Part shown: positions 1-12,192 of the stretch, in pieces
Layout of the letters: each line of letters begins with the position of its first letter
Numbering within the stretch: the stretch's first letter is position 1
Source of the DNA: an uncultured Pseudomonadota bacterium
GTDB taxonomy: Bacteria; Pseudomonadota; Gammaproteobacteria; Ga0077536
DNA: 64,000 nucleotides
Direction of reading: 5' to 3'
Assembly (NCBI GenBank): GCA_902597385.1
Contig: CACJXQ010000003.1
Coordinates: forward strand, 1 to 64,000
Made by a program: the position numbers and the translations under genes
The notes under the pieces: model-generated
The model's input: the letters and a program-made list of their open reading frames with translations, nothing else
Told to the model about the DNA's origin: nothing
The model's database searches: none

Positions 1-2
1 AC

Positions 3-1532
3 TCTATGTCAATGCAAGCCAACTGGATTGATGCTGCCCAAGGTAAAGTGAATTCAAAAGCACCTGTCACCCTTGTGGCTTCTGCATACGCGCCTGTCGT
101 GGATACATCAAAGAACCTGACCCCCGAAATAAAACCGATAAAGGATTCAATTTTAATCCTAATAGACTTGGGGAAAGGGCGTAATAGAATGGGAGCATCT
201 GTTTTTGATCTAGTAACAGCTATCGATGACAGGGAAACTGCGGATTGCATAGATACGACTGCCCTACGCGAATTTTTCCGCGCCATTCAAACCTTGAACG
301 AATGTGGATTAGTAGAAGCCTACCACGACCGTTCCGATGGGGGGCTCTTTGTGACGGTCTCCGAGATGGCTTTTGCTGGTCGAACAGGAGTTTCACTAGA
401 CCTTTCGGATCAAGGAGACGAGCTGGGATTTCTGTTTTGCGAAGAACCGGGAGGAGTCATCCAAGCTCGCAAGGAAAACAAGAAAGAAATACTCAAATAC
501 ATCGAAGAGTCTACCAGTCTGCTACCCTACACTCATACCATCGGCCAAATAAACGACTTTCAGGCACTGCAAATTTCAACTGACAGCACTAGCCTAACAC
601 TACCGCTCAAGGAACTTCTGGAATCTTATAGCGAAAATACCCATGCGATACAGTCTATGAGAGACAACTTATCTTCTGCCAACCAAGAGCTTGCCACTAT
701 CACGAACCTTTCTGATCCAGGCCTAAGCATCTCTGGCTACCCTAAAAACCTACCGACAAGGAAATCAAGAAATCAACGCCCCAGTGTTGCTATATTAAGA
801 GAACAGGGCGTTAATGGTCATATTGAAATGGCAGCAGCTTTCGCCAAGGCCGATTTTCGCGTCGTTGATGTACACATGTCCGATATAACGTCTTGCTCCG
901 AAGATTTAAGCAGTTTTGACGGATTGGCTGTGTGTGGAGGATTTTCGTATGGTGATGTCCTAGGGGCTGGGCAAGGATGGGCCAGCTCTATCACTCATGT
1001 TCAGCATGTGAGAGAAGTATTCTTAAATTTCTTTTTGAGGAAAAATACCTTTACCTTAGGAGTGTGTAATGGGTGCCAAATGCTATCTTTGTTGAAGGAT
1101 ATTATACCTGGAGCCGAATTGTGGCCGTCGTTTCATGAAAACAAATCTGGACAATTTGAAGCACGATTAACCATGGTGGAGGTAACACCATCACCATCTA
1201 TTTTTCTAGGCGAACTTAGCGGCCTTAGAGCACCAATAGTTGTATCCCACGGGGAAGGACGGGTAATAAATTCCCCTGAAAATAGAAACTTAATTTGCGT
1301 ACGTTATATCGACAATTTTGGTAATGTTACCCAGACCTATCCTTCTAACCCAAATGGCTCCGAATCGGGAATCGCAGGTTTAACGTCTTCTGACGGCCGA
1401 GCCACTATTATGATGCCTCACCCAGAAAGGGTATTTCTCAAAAAACAACTATCATGGTCTCCGGAATCATGGCTCAATGAGGAGAGTCCTTGGATGGAAA
1501 TGTTTAATGCTGCCAGGAGAGTGGTTAAATGA
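3..1532 (+). CDS. purL: Phosphoribosylformylglycinamidine synthase, C-terminal part (5' end outside window)
   Basis: Large fused FGAM synthase of purine synthesis; it converts FGAR, ATP and glutamine to FGAM in the cytoplasm. The reading frame is open to the left edge, so the ATG at position 6 is internal and roughly the first 780 residues of this ~1300-residue family are missing. Visible first is the end of the AIR-synthase-like catalytic half (YHDRSDGG, EMAFAG), then the class I glutaminase domain: VAILREQGVNGH, GGFSYGDVLGAG, the nucleophile Cys in GVCNGCQM (codon at 1065), SHGEGR, and the His-Glu pair in MPHPERVF. The C-terminus ends normally. It is the only de novo purine gene here besides purF at 9.5 kb. 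Identification is certain; only the partial state limits it. Confidence 0.97.
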   Translation, partial: SMSMQANWIDAAQGKVNSKAPVTLVASAYAPVVDTSKNLTPEIKPIKDSILILIDLGKGRNRMGASVFDLVTAIDDRETADCIDTTALREFFRAIQTLNECGLVEAYHDRSDGGLFVTVSEMAFAGRTGVSLDLSDQGDELGFLFCEEPGGVIQARKENKKEILKYIEESTSLLPYTHTIGQINDFQALQISTDSTSLTLPLKELLESYSENTHAIQSMRDNLSSANQELATITNLSDPGLSISGYPKNLPTRKSRNQRPSVAILREQGVNGHIEMAAAFAKADFRVVDVHMSDITSCSEDLSSFDGLAVCGGFSYGDVLGAGQGWASSITHVQHVREVFLNFFLRKNTFTLGVCNGCQMLSLLKDIIPGAELWPSFHENKSGQFEARLTMVEVTPSPSIFLGELSGLRAPIVVSHGEGRVINSPENRNLICVRYIDNFGNVTQTYPSNPNGSESGIAGLTSSDGRATIMMPHPERVFLKKQLSWSPESWLNEESPWMEMFNAARRVVK

Positions 1533-1584
1533 TAACCCGAAAAGATTCTGGTAGCCTAAAAAATATTAAAGGGGAGCGCGCCTT

Positions 1585-2085
1585 ATGACGAAGGACAACA
1601 TTAACAAAGACGGCATAACATTTCGCCAAGCTCTAAAGGAATATGGGGGTAATTTGACTCCCTGTGAATCAGACACAAGTCCAGGACCGTTAACAAACAG
1701 GGAGACGCATCCGAAAAACCGGAATTTAATATCGAAAGAGGAAAATTTTTACCATGTGGAGGGGCTTCAAAAGTCAGTTTTGAGAAAACTAAAAAGGGGC
1801 AATTTCTCTATTTTTTCGGAGTGCGATCTCCATGGATATCGGTATACGGAAGCCCAAGAAGAGCTAAAGACTTTCTTCAAGGAAATCCAAAACAAAACAA
1901 TGGTCGCCGTCCTATTAATTCATGGTAAAGGACTTAGCTCAGTAGGCACTAAACCTGTTTTAAAGCCTCTCGTGAAGGAGTTTTTATTACAAGAACCACG
2001 TATTCTCGCCTTTCTCCCAGCCCCTAGAGATTTGGGAGGAGCCGGCGCTACGTTAGCCTTGCTAGGTAGAGCATCGACAAAATAA
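1585..2085 (+). CDS. Smr-domain protein (SmrA/SmrB-type putative endonuclease)
   Basis: 166-residue protein with a disordered, polar N-terminal ~65 residues and a C-terminal Smr domain. The hallmark DLHG motif is at residues 81-84 and HGKG at 113-116, followed by the typical ending APRDLGGAGAT. Smr domains are nucleases or nucleic-acid binders; E. coli SmrB cleaves mRNA at collided ribosomes, but I cannot tell SmrA-like from SmrB-like function here. A GGGGAG ribosome site lies about 10 bases before the ATG. It follows purL by 52 bases and ends only 3 bases from the stop of the oppositely oriented ispF, with no terminator hairpin seen between them. Confidence 0.85.
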   Translation: MTKDNINKDGITFRQALKEYGGNLTPCESDTSPGPLTNRETHPKNRNLISKEENFYHVEGLQKSVLRKLKRGNFSIFSECDLHGYRYTEAQEELKTFFKEIQNKTMVAVLLIHGKGLSSVGTKPVLKPLVKEFLLQEPRILAFLPAPRDLGGAGATLALLGRASTK

Positions 2086-2088
2086 GAT

Positions 2089-2559
2089 TTACAAAAAGCG
2101 TAAAAGGCAGACCGACGCAACAGCTATCCCTTCTTCACGTCCGACAAAACCTATTTTTTCCGAAGTTGTTCCTTTTATATTTATGTTTTCTACTCGCGTA
2201 CACAAATCGCTTGCTATTAGTAAAATCATCTGGTCTCTATAATCTTTTATTTTTGGTCTTTCGGCAATTACTGTCACATCCAAATTACCAATCTCATAAT
2301 TCGGCTCTATGAGCTTTCGAACCTCTCGCAGAAGCGTTCTACTATCGGCGCCTTTGTATTTGGGATCCGTATCGGGAAAAAGGACGCCGATGTCTCCCAT
2401 AGCAGCCGCACCTAAAATAGCATCTATTACTGAGTGAATTAATACATCTCCATCGCTATGGGCTTTTATTCCCTTATCAAACGGGATCTCCACACCTCCT
2501 AAGGTCACACTATCACCATCTTCAAATCCATGCACATCATAGCCAAATCCTATTCTCAT
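2089..2559 (-). CDS. ispF: 2-C-methyl-D-erythritol 2,4-cyclodiphosphate synthase
   Basis: MEP-pathway enzyme that cyclises CDP-methylerythritol 2-phosphate to MEcPP with release of CMP, for isoprenoid synthesis. 156 residues, the usual family length. The metal-binding Asp8, His10 (GYDVHGF) and His42 (AHSDGDVLIH) are present, as is the GDIGxLFPDTD loop. It is the last gene of the pyrG-kdsA-eno-ftsB-ispD-ispF series and starts one base after the ispD stop, so translation is probably coupled. IspD and IspF catalyse the third and fifth steps of the same pathway. Confidence 0.97.
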   Translation of the reverse strand: MRIGFGYDVHGFEDGDSVTLGGVEIPFDKGIKAHSDGDVLIHSVIDAILGAAAMGDIGVLFPDTDPKYKGADSRTLLREVRKLIEPNYEIGNLDVTVIAERPKIKDYRDQMILLIASDLCTRVENINIKGTTSEKIGFVGREEGIAVASVCLLRFL

Positions 2560-2560
2560 G

Positions 2561-3268
2561 CTAAAGCTCTCCGCGACTGCTCAAAAAATAGCGAGCCAAT
2601 TGTAAATCCTCTTCAAAAGTTATCTTTATATTGTCGGTGTGACCCAAAACAATCCCTACTTCTTGGCCTAAATGCTCTACCGCTTGCGCTTCGTCAGTAA
2701 AACTTTTTCCTTCCTTTTTTGCTAAATCTAGAGCTTCTTTAATTACATCGAACTTAAAAATTTGAGGTGTTAAAGCCCTCCAAATTTTCTGTCTGTCCAC
2801 TGTTCCTCGAATAGTCCCACTATCACACAATTTAAGTGTCTCTGTAACGGGCACCGCCAAAATGCAGCCAGCACTTGAGCTATTCCTGCAGCTCAAGAGT
2901 TTTTTGATATCCTCTTTGCGGACACAAGGACGAGCAGCGTCATGTATCATAACCCAATCTCTCTCGCTAGCTTCGTCTACTAACGCGTCTAAACAATTAG
3001 AGACAGACTCCATCCGCTGATGCCCTCCCCTAACGACTCGACATAATTTCTCAAAGGACGCTATCGAGCTACGATGTAGTTCATCACCTGAAGCTACGGC
3101 AATTATTGCATTCTCAACACGCACACTCTGGAAAATAACCTCTATACTTTTAGCTAAAACAGTTTGGCCACTTTCAGTCAATTCAAGATATTGCTTTGGC
3201 ATGGAGGATCCCATTCTGCGCCCTACACCTGCCGCCGGAATCACGACGAAGACTTTACCGTTAGTCAT
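2561..3268 (-). CDS. ispD: 2-C-methyl-D-erythritol 4-phosphate cytidylyltransferase
   Basis: MEP-pathway enzyme that transfers CMP from CTP to methylerythritol 4-phosphate. 235 residues. The nucleotidyltransferase signature AAGVGRRMGSSMPKQY is near residue 12, and the IHDAARPCV motif is in the middle. The start codon lies inside the end of ftsB (8-base overlap), as in other gammaproteobacteria where ftsB and ispD are adjacent. It sits a few genes downstream of pyrG, which makes its CTP substrate; that link is probably coincidental but the order is conserved. Confidence 0.97.
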   Translation of the reverse strand: MTNGKVFVVIPAAGVGRRMGSSMPKQYLELTESGQTVLAKSIEVIFQSVRVENAIIAVASGDELHRSSIASFEKLCRVVRGGHQRMESVSNCLDALVDEASERDWVMIHDAARPCVRKEDIKKLLSCRNSSSAGCILAVPVTETLKLCDSGTIRGTVDRQKIWRALTPQIFKFDVIKEALDLAKKEGKSFTDEAQAVEHLGQEVGIVLGHTDNIKITFEEDLQLARYFLSSRGEL

Positions 3269-3569
3269 TATTTACTTTCAATTTATGAGCCTCTTTCTCA
3301 GGGGGATAGACTCTGAGTAGTATTTCTCCATGTTTAATCATGCCCATTTTAGAGCGTGCTAACTCTTCTATTACAACGTACCCGTCTGTCAAATCCTTGA
3401 TATCCTCATTCAGCGCGTCGTTTTCTTTTATTAATTCACCCTTTCTTACGCTCCCCTCTTTTATCTCCTCCGTTATCCGGCTTAGTCTCGGGCCTCCTTG
3501 GTCATCGAAATTTTGAGCATATTGCAAGTACCCGATTAGAAAAATTAACAGAATTAAAAATGATTTCAT
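3261..3569 (-). CDS. ftsB: Cell division protein FtsB
   Basis: Bitopic inner-membrane divisome protein that forms the FtsQLB complex. I place the start at the ATG at 3569, giving 102 residues (E. coli FtsB has 103). The longer open frame from 3644 would overlap eno and add 25 residues in front of the membrane segment. Residues 1-17 (MKSFLILLIFLIGY...) are the single transmembrane helix, followed by a coiled coil rich in Glu, Lys and Asn, and the conserved EELARSKMGMIKHGE region. It lies 10 bases after eno and overlaps ispD by 8 bases. Confidence 0.9.
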   Translation of the reverse strand: MKSFLILLIFLIGYLQYAQNFDDQGGPRLSRITEEIKEGSVRKGELIKENDALNEDIKDLTDGYVVIEELARSKMGMIKHGEILLRVYPPEKEAHKLKVNND

Positions 3570-3579
3570 TATTAATATT

Positions 3580-5684
<2,105 letters not shown>

Positions 5685-5693
5685 GTTTTCTAG

Positions 5694-7319
<1,626 letters not shown>

Positions 7320-7334
7320 ATCAGCTAGGTCAGC

Positions 7335-7381
7335 CCCAAGTAAGGAAAATTAACACCATCGATCATTCGATGCTTCTTGGG
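7335..7381 (-). promoter_or_regulatory. Nested inverted repeat in the pyrG leader
   Basis: Between the AADC stop and the pyrG start, perfect 6-base arms CATCGA (7357-7362) and TCGATG (7367-7372) flank a 4-base loop. An outer pair CCCAAG (7335-7340) and CTTGGG (7376-7381) encloses them. Read as pyrG leader RNA this folds into a two-step hairpin with an asymmetric internal loop, ending about 15 bases before the ATG. No T-run follows, so it is not an intrinsic terminator. A regulatory role is inference. Confidence 0.4.
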
Positions 7382-7443
7382 AAGATAACGCTACCAGAAC
7401 CTCGGAGAGTTCTCAACGAGATTTATACCAATATTGTTGATAT

Positions 7444-8907
7444 TTAAGGTTCAATACCTGAAGCACATGTTTTGATCACTTCCCATGCCTGCAAAACCGT
7501 TTGCTCGGTAACACGGACCTGCCCTACACACAAGCGAAGTGAGAAGCGACCATCAATTATAGTATGACTTAAAAAAATGGATCCTGTCTCATTAATTGTG
7601 TTCAACAACTTCTCATTTCTTGCATCGTCTCCCTCAACACGAAAACATACTAGATTAAGCCCAGTATAGCTTGTAAGCTCAAAATGATTTTCGGCTTCAA
7701 CCCAAGAGGCAAATTTATTAGCTATTTTTACGTGACCTCTAAGATATTCCCTAATACCGTCAACGCCGTAAGACCGAATTACGAACCAAAGTTTTAATGC
7801 CCTGAATCGCCGACCTAATGGGATCTGCCAATCTCTAAAATCTACCACCGGCTGATCCAAGGCGCGCGGATTTCTTAAGTATTCAGGCAAAACTGAAAGT
7901 GCCGAGATTAGGGTTTTCTTGTCTTTGACATAGAAACAATTACAATCAAAATTTGTGAGCATCCATTTGTGAGGGTTGAAGCAATAACTATCCGCCAACT
8001 CTATACCATCGTTGAGATATCTAAATTCAGGACAAACAGCTGCGGTACCTGCCATGGCTGAATCAACGTGCAGCCAACAGTCGTTTAAATCAGCTAAACG
8101 ACCTATTTTTTTTATTGGATCACACGATAATGTAGAAGTTGAGCCTACAGTTCCGCAAATAAAGAAGGGTTTCAAACCGTTAAATAGGTCTGAAGCAATT
8201 TGCTCTTCTAAATTTGAATACAGTAAAGCTCCATCAGAATCGCTTGAAATCTTACGCAAGTTTTCTCTTCCTAGGCCAGCTATAGCGAAGGCTTTTTCCA
8301 CTGAGGAATGAGCCTCCTCCGAACAGTAGCCGATTAAATAGCTCTGAGTTCCTTGAGGAGCCGCTTTTGTTTTTGTTAATTCCCTTGCAGCGATCACTGC
8401 GCACAAGACCGCACTAGAGGCAGAATCTTGGATAACCCCTCCACCAAATCCTGACGATTTAAACATGTCAGGTAAGCCCATCATTTCAACAATCCAGTCC
8501 AAAACCAAAATTTCTAGTTCTGTACAGGAAGGGCTAGTCAACCAGAGCATTCCTTGCACACCCAGTCCAGCACTGAAAATTTCAGCCAATATGGATGGTG
8601 GTGACGCGTTTGCGGGAAAATAGCCAAAGAAGCCAGGCGCTTGCCAATGAGTTATACCCGGCAGTATTATCTTATCCAAATCCTCTATTATCCGAGAAAA
8701 TTGTTCCGCATTCTTTGGTGGAGAACTCGGTAAGGATGATTTGATTTGTCCTGGCTTTACCTTAGAAAGTACAGGATAGGACTCTATCCTCTCAAAATAA
8801 TCACACAGCCAATCTATCGCAGCGTATCCATTCTTACGAAATTCCTCAATTGACATGTGTCCCGGAAAACCGGGTGGGTCGGTGATCCGGGACTTTTTCG
8901 TACTCAA
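7444..8907 (-). CDS. Pyridoxal-dependent aromatic-L-amino-acid decarboxylase family protein
   Basis: Group II PLP decarboxylase of the AADC type, expected to turn tryptophan, tyrosine, DOPA or phenylalanine into the aromatic amine. 487 residues, family length. The PLP lysine is Lys314 in NPHKW; THWQAPGFFGYFPAN and GLGVQGMLWLTSP near residues 90-125 are typical of the family. The open frame starts with TTG at 8907; an alternative ATG lies 17 codons in (8856) and fits many relatives equally well. Neither has a good ribosome site. It is not part of the conserved block and sits between pyrG and a peroxiredoxin. Substrate cannot be read from the sequence. Confidence 0.88.
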   Translation of the reverse strand: MSTKKSRITDPPGFPGHMSIEEFRKNGYAAIDWLCDYFERIESYPVLSKVKPGQIKSSLPSSPPKNAEQFSRIIEDLDKIILPGITHWQAPGFFGYFPANASPPSILAEIFSAGLGVQGMLWLTSPSCTELEILVLDWIVEMMGLPDMFKSSGFGGGVIQDSASSAVLCAVIAARELTKTKAAPQGTQSYLIGYCSEEAHSSVEKAFAIAGLGRENLRKISSDSDGALLYSNLEEQIASDLFNGLKPFFICGTVGSTSTLSCDPIKKIGRLADLNDCWLHVDSAMAGTAAVCPEFRYLNDGIELADSYCFNPHKWMLTNFDCNCFYVKDKKTLISALSVLPEYLRNPRALDQPVVDFRDWQIPLGRRFRALKLWFVIRSYGVDGIREYLRGHVKIANKFASWVEAENHFELTSYTGLNLVCFRVEGDDARNEKLLNTINETGSIFLSHTIIDGRFSLRLCVGQVRVTEQTVLQAWEVIKTCASGIEP

Positions 8908-8934
8908 GCTTGTTCGCTCTCGGAGGCTAAGAGC

Positions 8935-9420
8935 TTAAAGGTTTTCTAATATATTTTCTGCAGAACTCTCTTTAACTTCTGAAATCACAGATTCTCTCAA
9001 TATCTTGAGAACCTTACAGTTTTCGACAATTATAGCGAAACGCTCCGCTCGCGTACCCATTCCAAAACCACTTGCGTCCAAATCAAGCCCTAGTTTTTTT
9101 ACATATTCTGCATTGCCATCAGCAAGCATAAGGACCTTCGAATCAGCTCCATGGGCTTTACCCCACTCACTCATTACGAAGACATCATTTACTGATAAAC
9201 AACCTATAGCATCAACACCTTTACTTTTTATAGCATCACTATTTGCAACAAATCCGGGTAAATGCTTAGCCGAACAAGCTGGTGTAAAGGCACCAGGGAC
9301 AGCAAATAATACTACTTTCTTACCTTTAAAAAGATCGTCTGTAGTTAATGGACCGGGACCTTCTTCGCCCATAATGGTAAGTGTACCTTCAGGCATGTTT
9401 TCTCCAACTTGTATACTCAT
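8935..9420 (-). CDS. Peroxiredoxin, Prx5-like
   Basis: Thiol peroxidase that reduces hydrogen peroxide and organic peroxides. 161 residues. The active-site motif PGAFTPAC (residues 42-49) gives peroxidatic Cys49 with Thr46; Cys74 lies in GCLSVND, with another Cys in VENCKVLK, so the resolving partner is uncertain. No glutaredoxin domain is fused. A clear AAGGAGA ribosome site precedes the ATG. It stands 80 bases after purF and 27 bases before the decarboxylase, which could share its transcript. Confidence 0.93.
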   Translation of the reverse strand: MSIQVGENMPEGTLTIMGEEGPGPLTTDDLFKGKKVVLFAVPGAFTPACSAKHLPGFVANSDAIKSKGVDAIGCLSVNDVFVMSEWGKAHGADSKVLMLADGNAEYVKKLGLDLDASGFGMGTRAERFAIIVENCKVLKILRESVISEVKESSAENILENL

Positions 9421-9500
9421 AAAGTAATCTCCTTAATTTCTATTCACAAAACTTTTTTACAATACTGTGGCGTAGCATCAGCCCGCCAAAGAATCGACTC

Positions 9501-11024
9501 CTAACCAACCTCCATTGACCGAGAGAACAAATCGGTCTGTGGTTTTCCTCCAGTGGATCTACTCAGCTTCTTTGCGTCAGACCTATTTATACCTAGATGC
9601 CTCAGATATTCCTCAGAGACACCCCCTGTTATGTACTCTCCACTGAAGCAAGACTGCTCAAATCCCAAAATCTCAGGGTTCCCCCTTTGGGCAGAGATAA
9701 CGAGTTCCTCTAAATCCTGATATATAAGACCATCGGCGCCCAAAATTTTGCGCACTTGCGCCTCCGTTCTGTTATAAGCTATCAACTCCTCCCTAGTTGG
9801 CATATCAATACCATAAACGTTCGGGAAACGCACAGGCGGCGCCGCGGAAGCAAAATAGACTTTATTTGCGCCTGCCTCCCTAGCCATCTCAATTATTTGT
9901 TTGCTTGTGGTTCCTCTAACAATCGAATCATCTACTAACAAAACATTTTTCCCAGCAAACTCTAAATCTATCGCATTTAGTTTTTGACGCACAGATCTTT
10001 GCCTCATAGCCTGACCTGGCATTATAAACGTTCTGGCAATGTATCTATTCTTTATAAATCCCTCTCTGTACTTGATCCCTGTCACATTGGCCAATTCGAG
10101 AGCAGCCGTGCGAGCAGTATCTGGAATTGGAATGACCACATCGATATCATGCTCAAACCAATTTTCTACAATTTTATTAGCGAGTGCCTCGCCCATTCTC
10201 ATTCTCGCCTTATGAACAGAGATGCCGTCAATAATCGAGTCTGGGCGAGCAAAGTAGACATGCTCAAAGAGACAAGGGAGATGTCCAGCAGGAGCAACAC
10301 ACTGTTCAGTGAACAATTCACCTTTGGAATTTATGAAAAGAGCCTCTCCTGGTCGGATATCTCTTACCAAGTTAAAGCCTAAAACATCTATGGCAACACT
10401 TTCGGAGGCCACAACGAATTCTTCTCCAAAATCAGTCTCACGGGCACCATAGACAATAGGCCTGATTCCGTGCATATCGCGAAAAGCGACAATTCCAACT
10501 CCGGTTATCATGGCTACAACAGAATATGCTCCTTTACACCGCTCAAATACCTTCGAACACGCAAAGAAAATGTCCTCCGGATTTATTTTTTTCTTGTTTA
10601 ACTTATGAAGTTCCTGAGCAAATACATTTAAAAGCACTTCGGAATCAGAATCTGTGTTGATATGGCGAAGCTCGTCATCAAATAAATCCGTTTTTAATTT
10701 TTCTGAGTTAATGAGGTTGCCGTTATGGGCCAAGGTAATTCCGTAGGGAGAATTAACATAGAATGGTTGAGCCTCAGCCGTAGACGAATTTCCCGCCGTA
10801 GGATACCGAACATGCCCGACTCCCATATTGCCTGGCAGACCTATCATATCATCGGCCTGGAATACGTCTCTCACAAGTCCATTTGATTTCTTTAGGAAAA
10901 TACGACTGTCGTCACAAGTAGCTATTCCTGCTGCGTCTTGGCCACGATGCTGAAGCACTGTCAACCCTTCATACAAAAGCTGGTTAACACTCGAATTCGC
11001 TGCTATAGCTAAGATTCCGCACAT
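9501..11024 (-). CDS. purF: Amidophosphoribosyltransferase
   Basis: First committed enzyme of purine synthesis; makes phosphoribosylamine from PRPP and glutamine. 507 residues. Cys2 in [10 protein letters not shown] becomes the N-terminal glutaminase nucleophile after Met removal; HVRYPTAG and LAHNGNLIN complete the Ntn glutaminase half. The phosphoribosyltransferase half has the PRPP loop [14 protein letters not shown]. It follows cvpA by 20 bases, the conserved cvpA-purF pair. Confidence 0.98.
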   Translation of the reverse strand: MCGILAIAANSSVNQLLYEGLTVLQHRGQDAAGIATCDDSRIFLKKSNGLVRDVFQADDMIGLPGNMGVGHVRYPTAGNSSTAEAQPFYVNSPYGITLAHNGNLINSEKLKTDLFDDELRHINTDSDSEVLLNVFAQELHKLNKKKINPEDIFFACSKVFERCKGAYSVVAMITGVGIVAFRDMHGIRPIVYGARETDFGEEFVVASESVAIDVLGFNLVRDIRPGEALFINSKGELFTEQCVAPAGHLPCLFEHVYFARPDSIIDGISVHKARMRMGEALANKIVENWFEHDIDVVIPIPDTARTAALELANVTGIKYREGFIKNRYIARTFIMPGQAMRQRSVRQKLNAIDLEFAGKNVLLVDDSIVRGTTSKQIIEMAREAGANKVYFASAAPPVRFPNVYGIDMPTREELIAYNRTEAQVRKILGADGLIYQDLEELVISAQRGNPEILGFEQSCFSGEYITGGVSEEYLRHLGINRSDAKKLSRSTGGKPQTDLFSRSMEVG

Positions 11025-11044
11025 TTAAATTTTTCCAATCATTT

Positions 11045-11530
11045 TTAAATAAAAGCATCCCTGTCAAAGGTATCGGGGAAAAAAAGCTCCAGAGAGTCTA
11101 AAACCTTAACAAATAGTGGAATGACAATTGAATCTTGCCACCAGACGGCATTCGAAAAAAAAATTCTTAAGAAAAACAAAAACAGAAGAACGATAACACT
11201 ACTTCTTAAAAATCCGAATGTTGCTCCCGCAGTTCTGTCAAGACCACCATAAGCCGAACTTCTTATTACTGAGCCTAATATTCTACTAGTTATCCCACAT
11301 AATATCAGTAATGGTATAAGTATTGAGATAAAAGATGATATTGCCCTTAAAAAACCAAATTCTATGTAGGGCCGATAGAATACCTCCAAAAAGCCCATAA
11401 AATAAAACGCTGCCCAAAAACTAAACACCCATGAAACTAGCGATAGGAACTCTAGCGTGAAACCTCGAAAAAACCCTATCATAACTGAGAGGAAGAAAAT
11501 TACGACAATAAGGTAATCTATTAGAACCAT
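11045..11530 (-). CDS. cvpA: CvpA family inner-membrane protein (colicin V production)
   Basis: 161-residue integral membrane protein with about four hydrophobic segments (near residues 4-24, 29-48, 62-85 and 102-124). The start MVLIDYLIVVIFFLS and the GFFRGFTLE and AYGGLDRTAGATFG motifs are characteristic. Needed for colicin V export in E. coli; linked in other gammaproteobacteria to envelope homeostasis. Exact biochemical role unknown. Five bases after the SPOR protein and 20 before purF, in the standard dedD-cvpA-purF order. Confidence 0.93.
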   Translation of the reverse strand: MVLIDYLIVVIFFLSVMIGFFRGFTLEFLSLVSWVFSFWAAFYFMGFLEVFYRPYIEFGFLRAISSFISILIPLLILCGITSRILGSVIRSSAYGGLDRTAGATFGFLRSSVIVLLFLFFLRIFFSNAVWWQDSIVIPLFVKVLDSLELFFPDTFDRDAFI

Positions 11531-11535
11531 CAGAA

Positions 11536-12192
11536 TTAAGTTCTTATCTTCACGAGAAAACCGACGAGACCAAACTTTTCTTCAACTATAGATAGTACCT
11601 TCATTGCTTGATTTTTTTCATCAAAGGGGCCAACACGGACGCGAAATGACTCACCATCATTTTCTTCTCTTTCTATTACGAACGCGTTGAAAGATTCCTC
11701 GTTTAACTTTTTTATAAGTTGATTAGCATTATCTTCACTTGAAAAACTGCCTACCTGCACAACCCAGTTCACCGGCGGCTCCAAGTTTCCTTCAGATTTT
11801 GCCCCCTGCCTGAATTGATTTTCAATGGAGGCCTCAAGTTTATCCAAGGAATCATCAAAATCTAATGTGGGTTGTTCAACCTGCTGGCCATCAGGTGGAC
11901 CATTCTCACTGAAGCCCTCAGTTCCAGCACGATCATTCCTTTCTACAGAATTAATTGACTTAGGTGACTCTAAAACTGAATTAATTCGGCTTTTTAAAGA
12001 CTCCGTGGAACCATCCCAATCTAAAAATTCTTCTTTTGATTGGCTGATTCTAGGGGGTACCTCTTGGATTTTCGATTCCTCCTGTTGCCCTTCTTTATTT
12101 TCCAAAAAAATGGGAACAAGAATTACCACCGCCAGCACCACAACTATAGAGCCAACTAGTCTAGTCTTGATTTGCTCTTCACTCATCATCAC
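11536..12192 (-). CDS. dedD: DedD-like SPOR-domain cell division protein
   Basis: 218 residues: a short cytoplasmic N-terminus, one transmembrane helix (about residues 13-30, LVGSIVVVLAVVILVPI), a long low-complexity periplasmic linker rich in Glu, Ser and Pro, and a C-terminal SPOR domain (from about residue 140, WVVQVGSFSS to VRVGPF). SPOR domains bind denuded septal peptidoglycan. The first possible start is GTG at 12192, overlapping the folC stop as GTGA; ATG codons follow at 12189 and 12186. Assigned DedD by domain order and by its place between folC and cvpA. Confidence 0.88.
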   Translation of the reverse strand: MMMSEEQIKTRLVGSIVVVLAVVILVPIFLENKEGQQEESKIQEVPPRISQSKEEFLDWDGSTESLKSRINSVLESPKSINSVERNDRAGTEGFSENGPPDGQQVEQPTLDFDDSLDKLEASIENQFRQGAKSEGNLEPPVNWVVQVGSFSSEDNANQLIKKLNEESFNAFVIEREENDGESFRVRVGPFDEKNQAMKVLSIVEEKFGLVGFLVKIRT

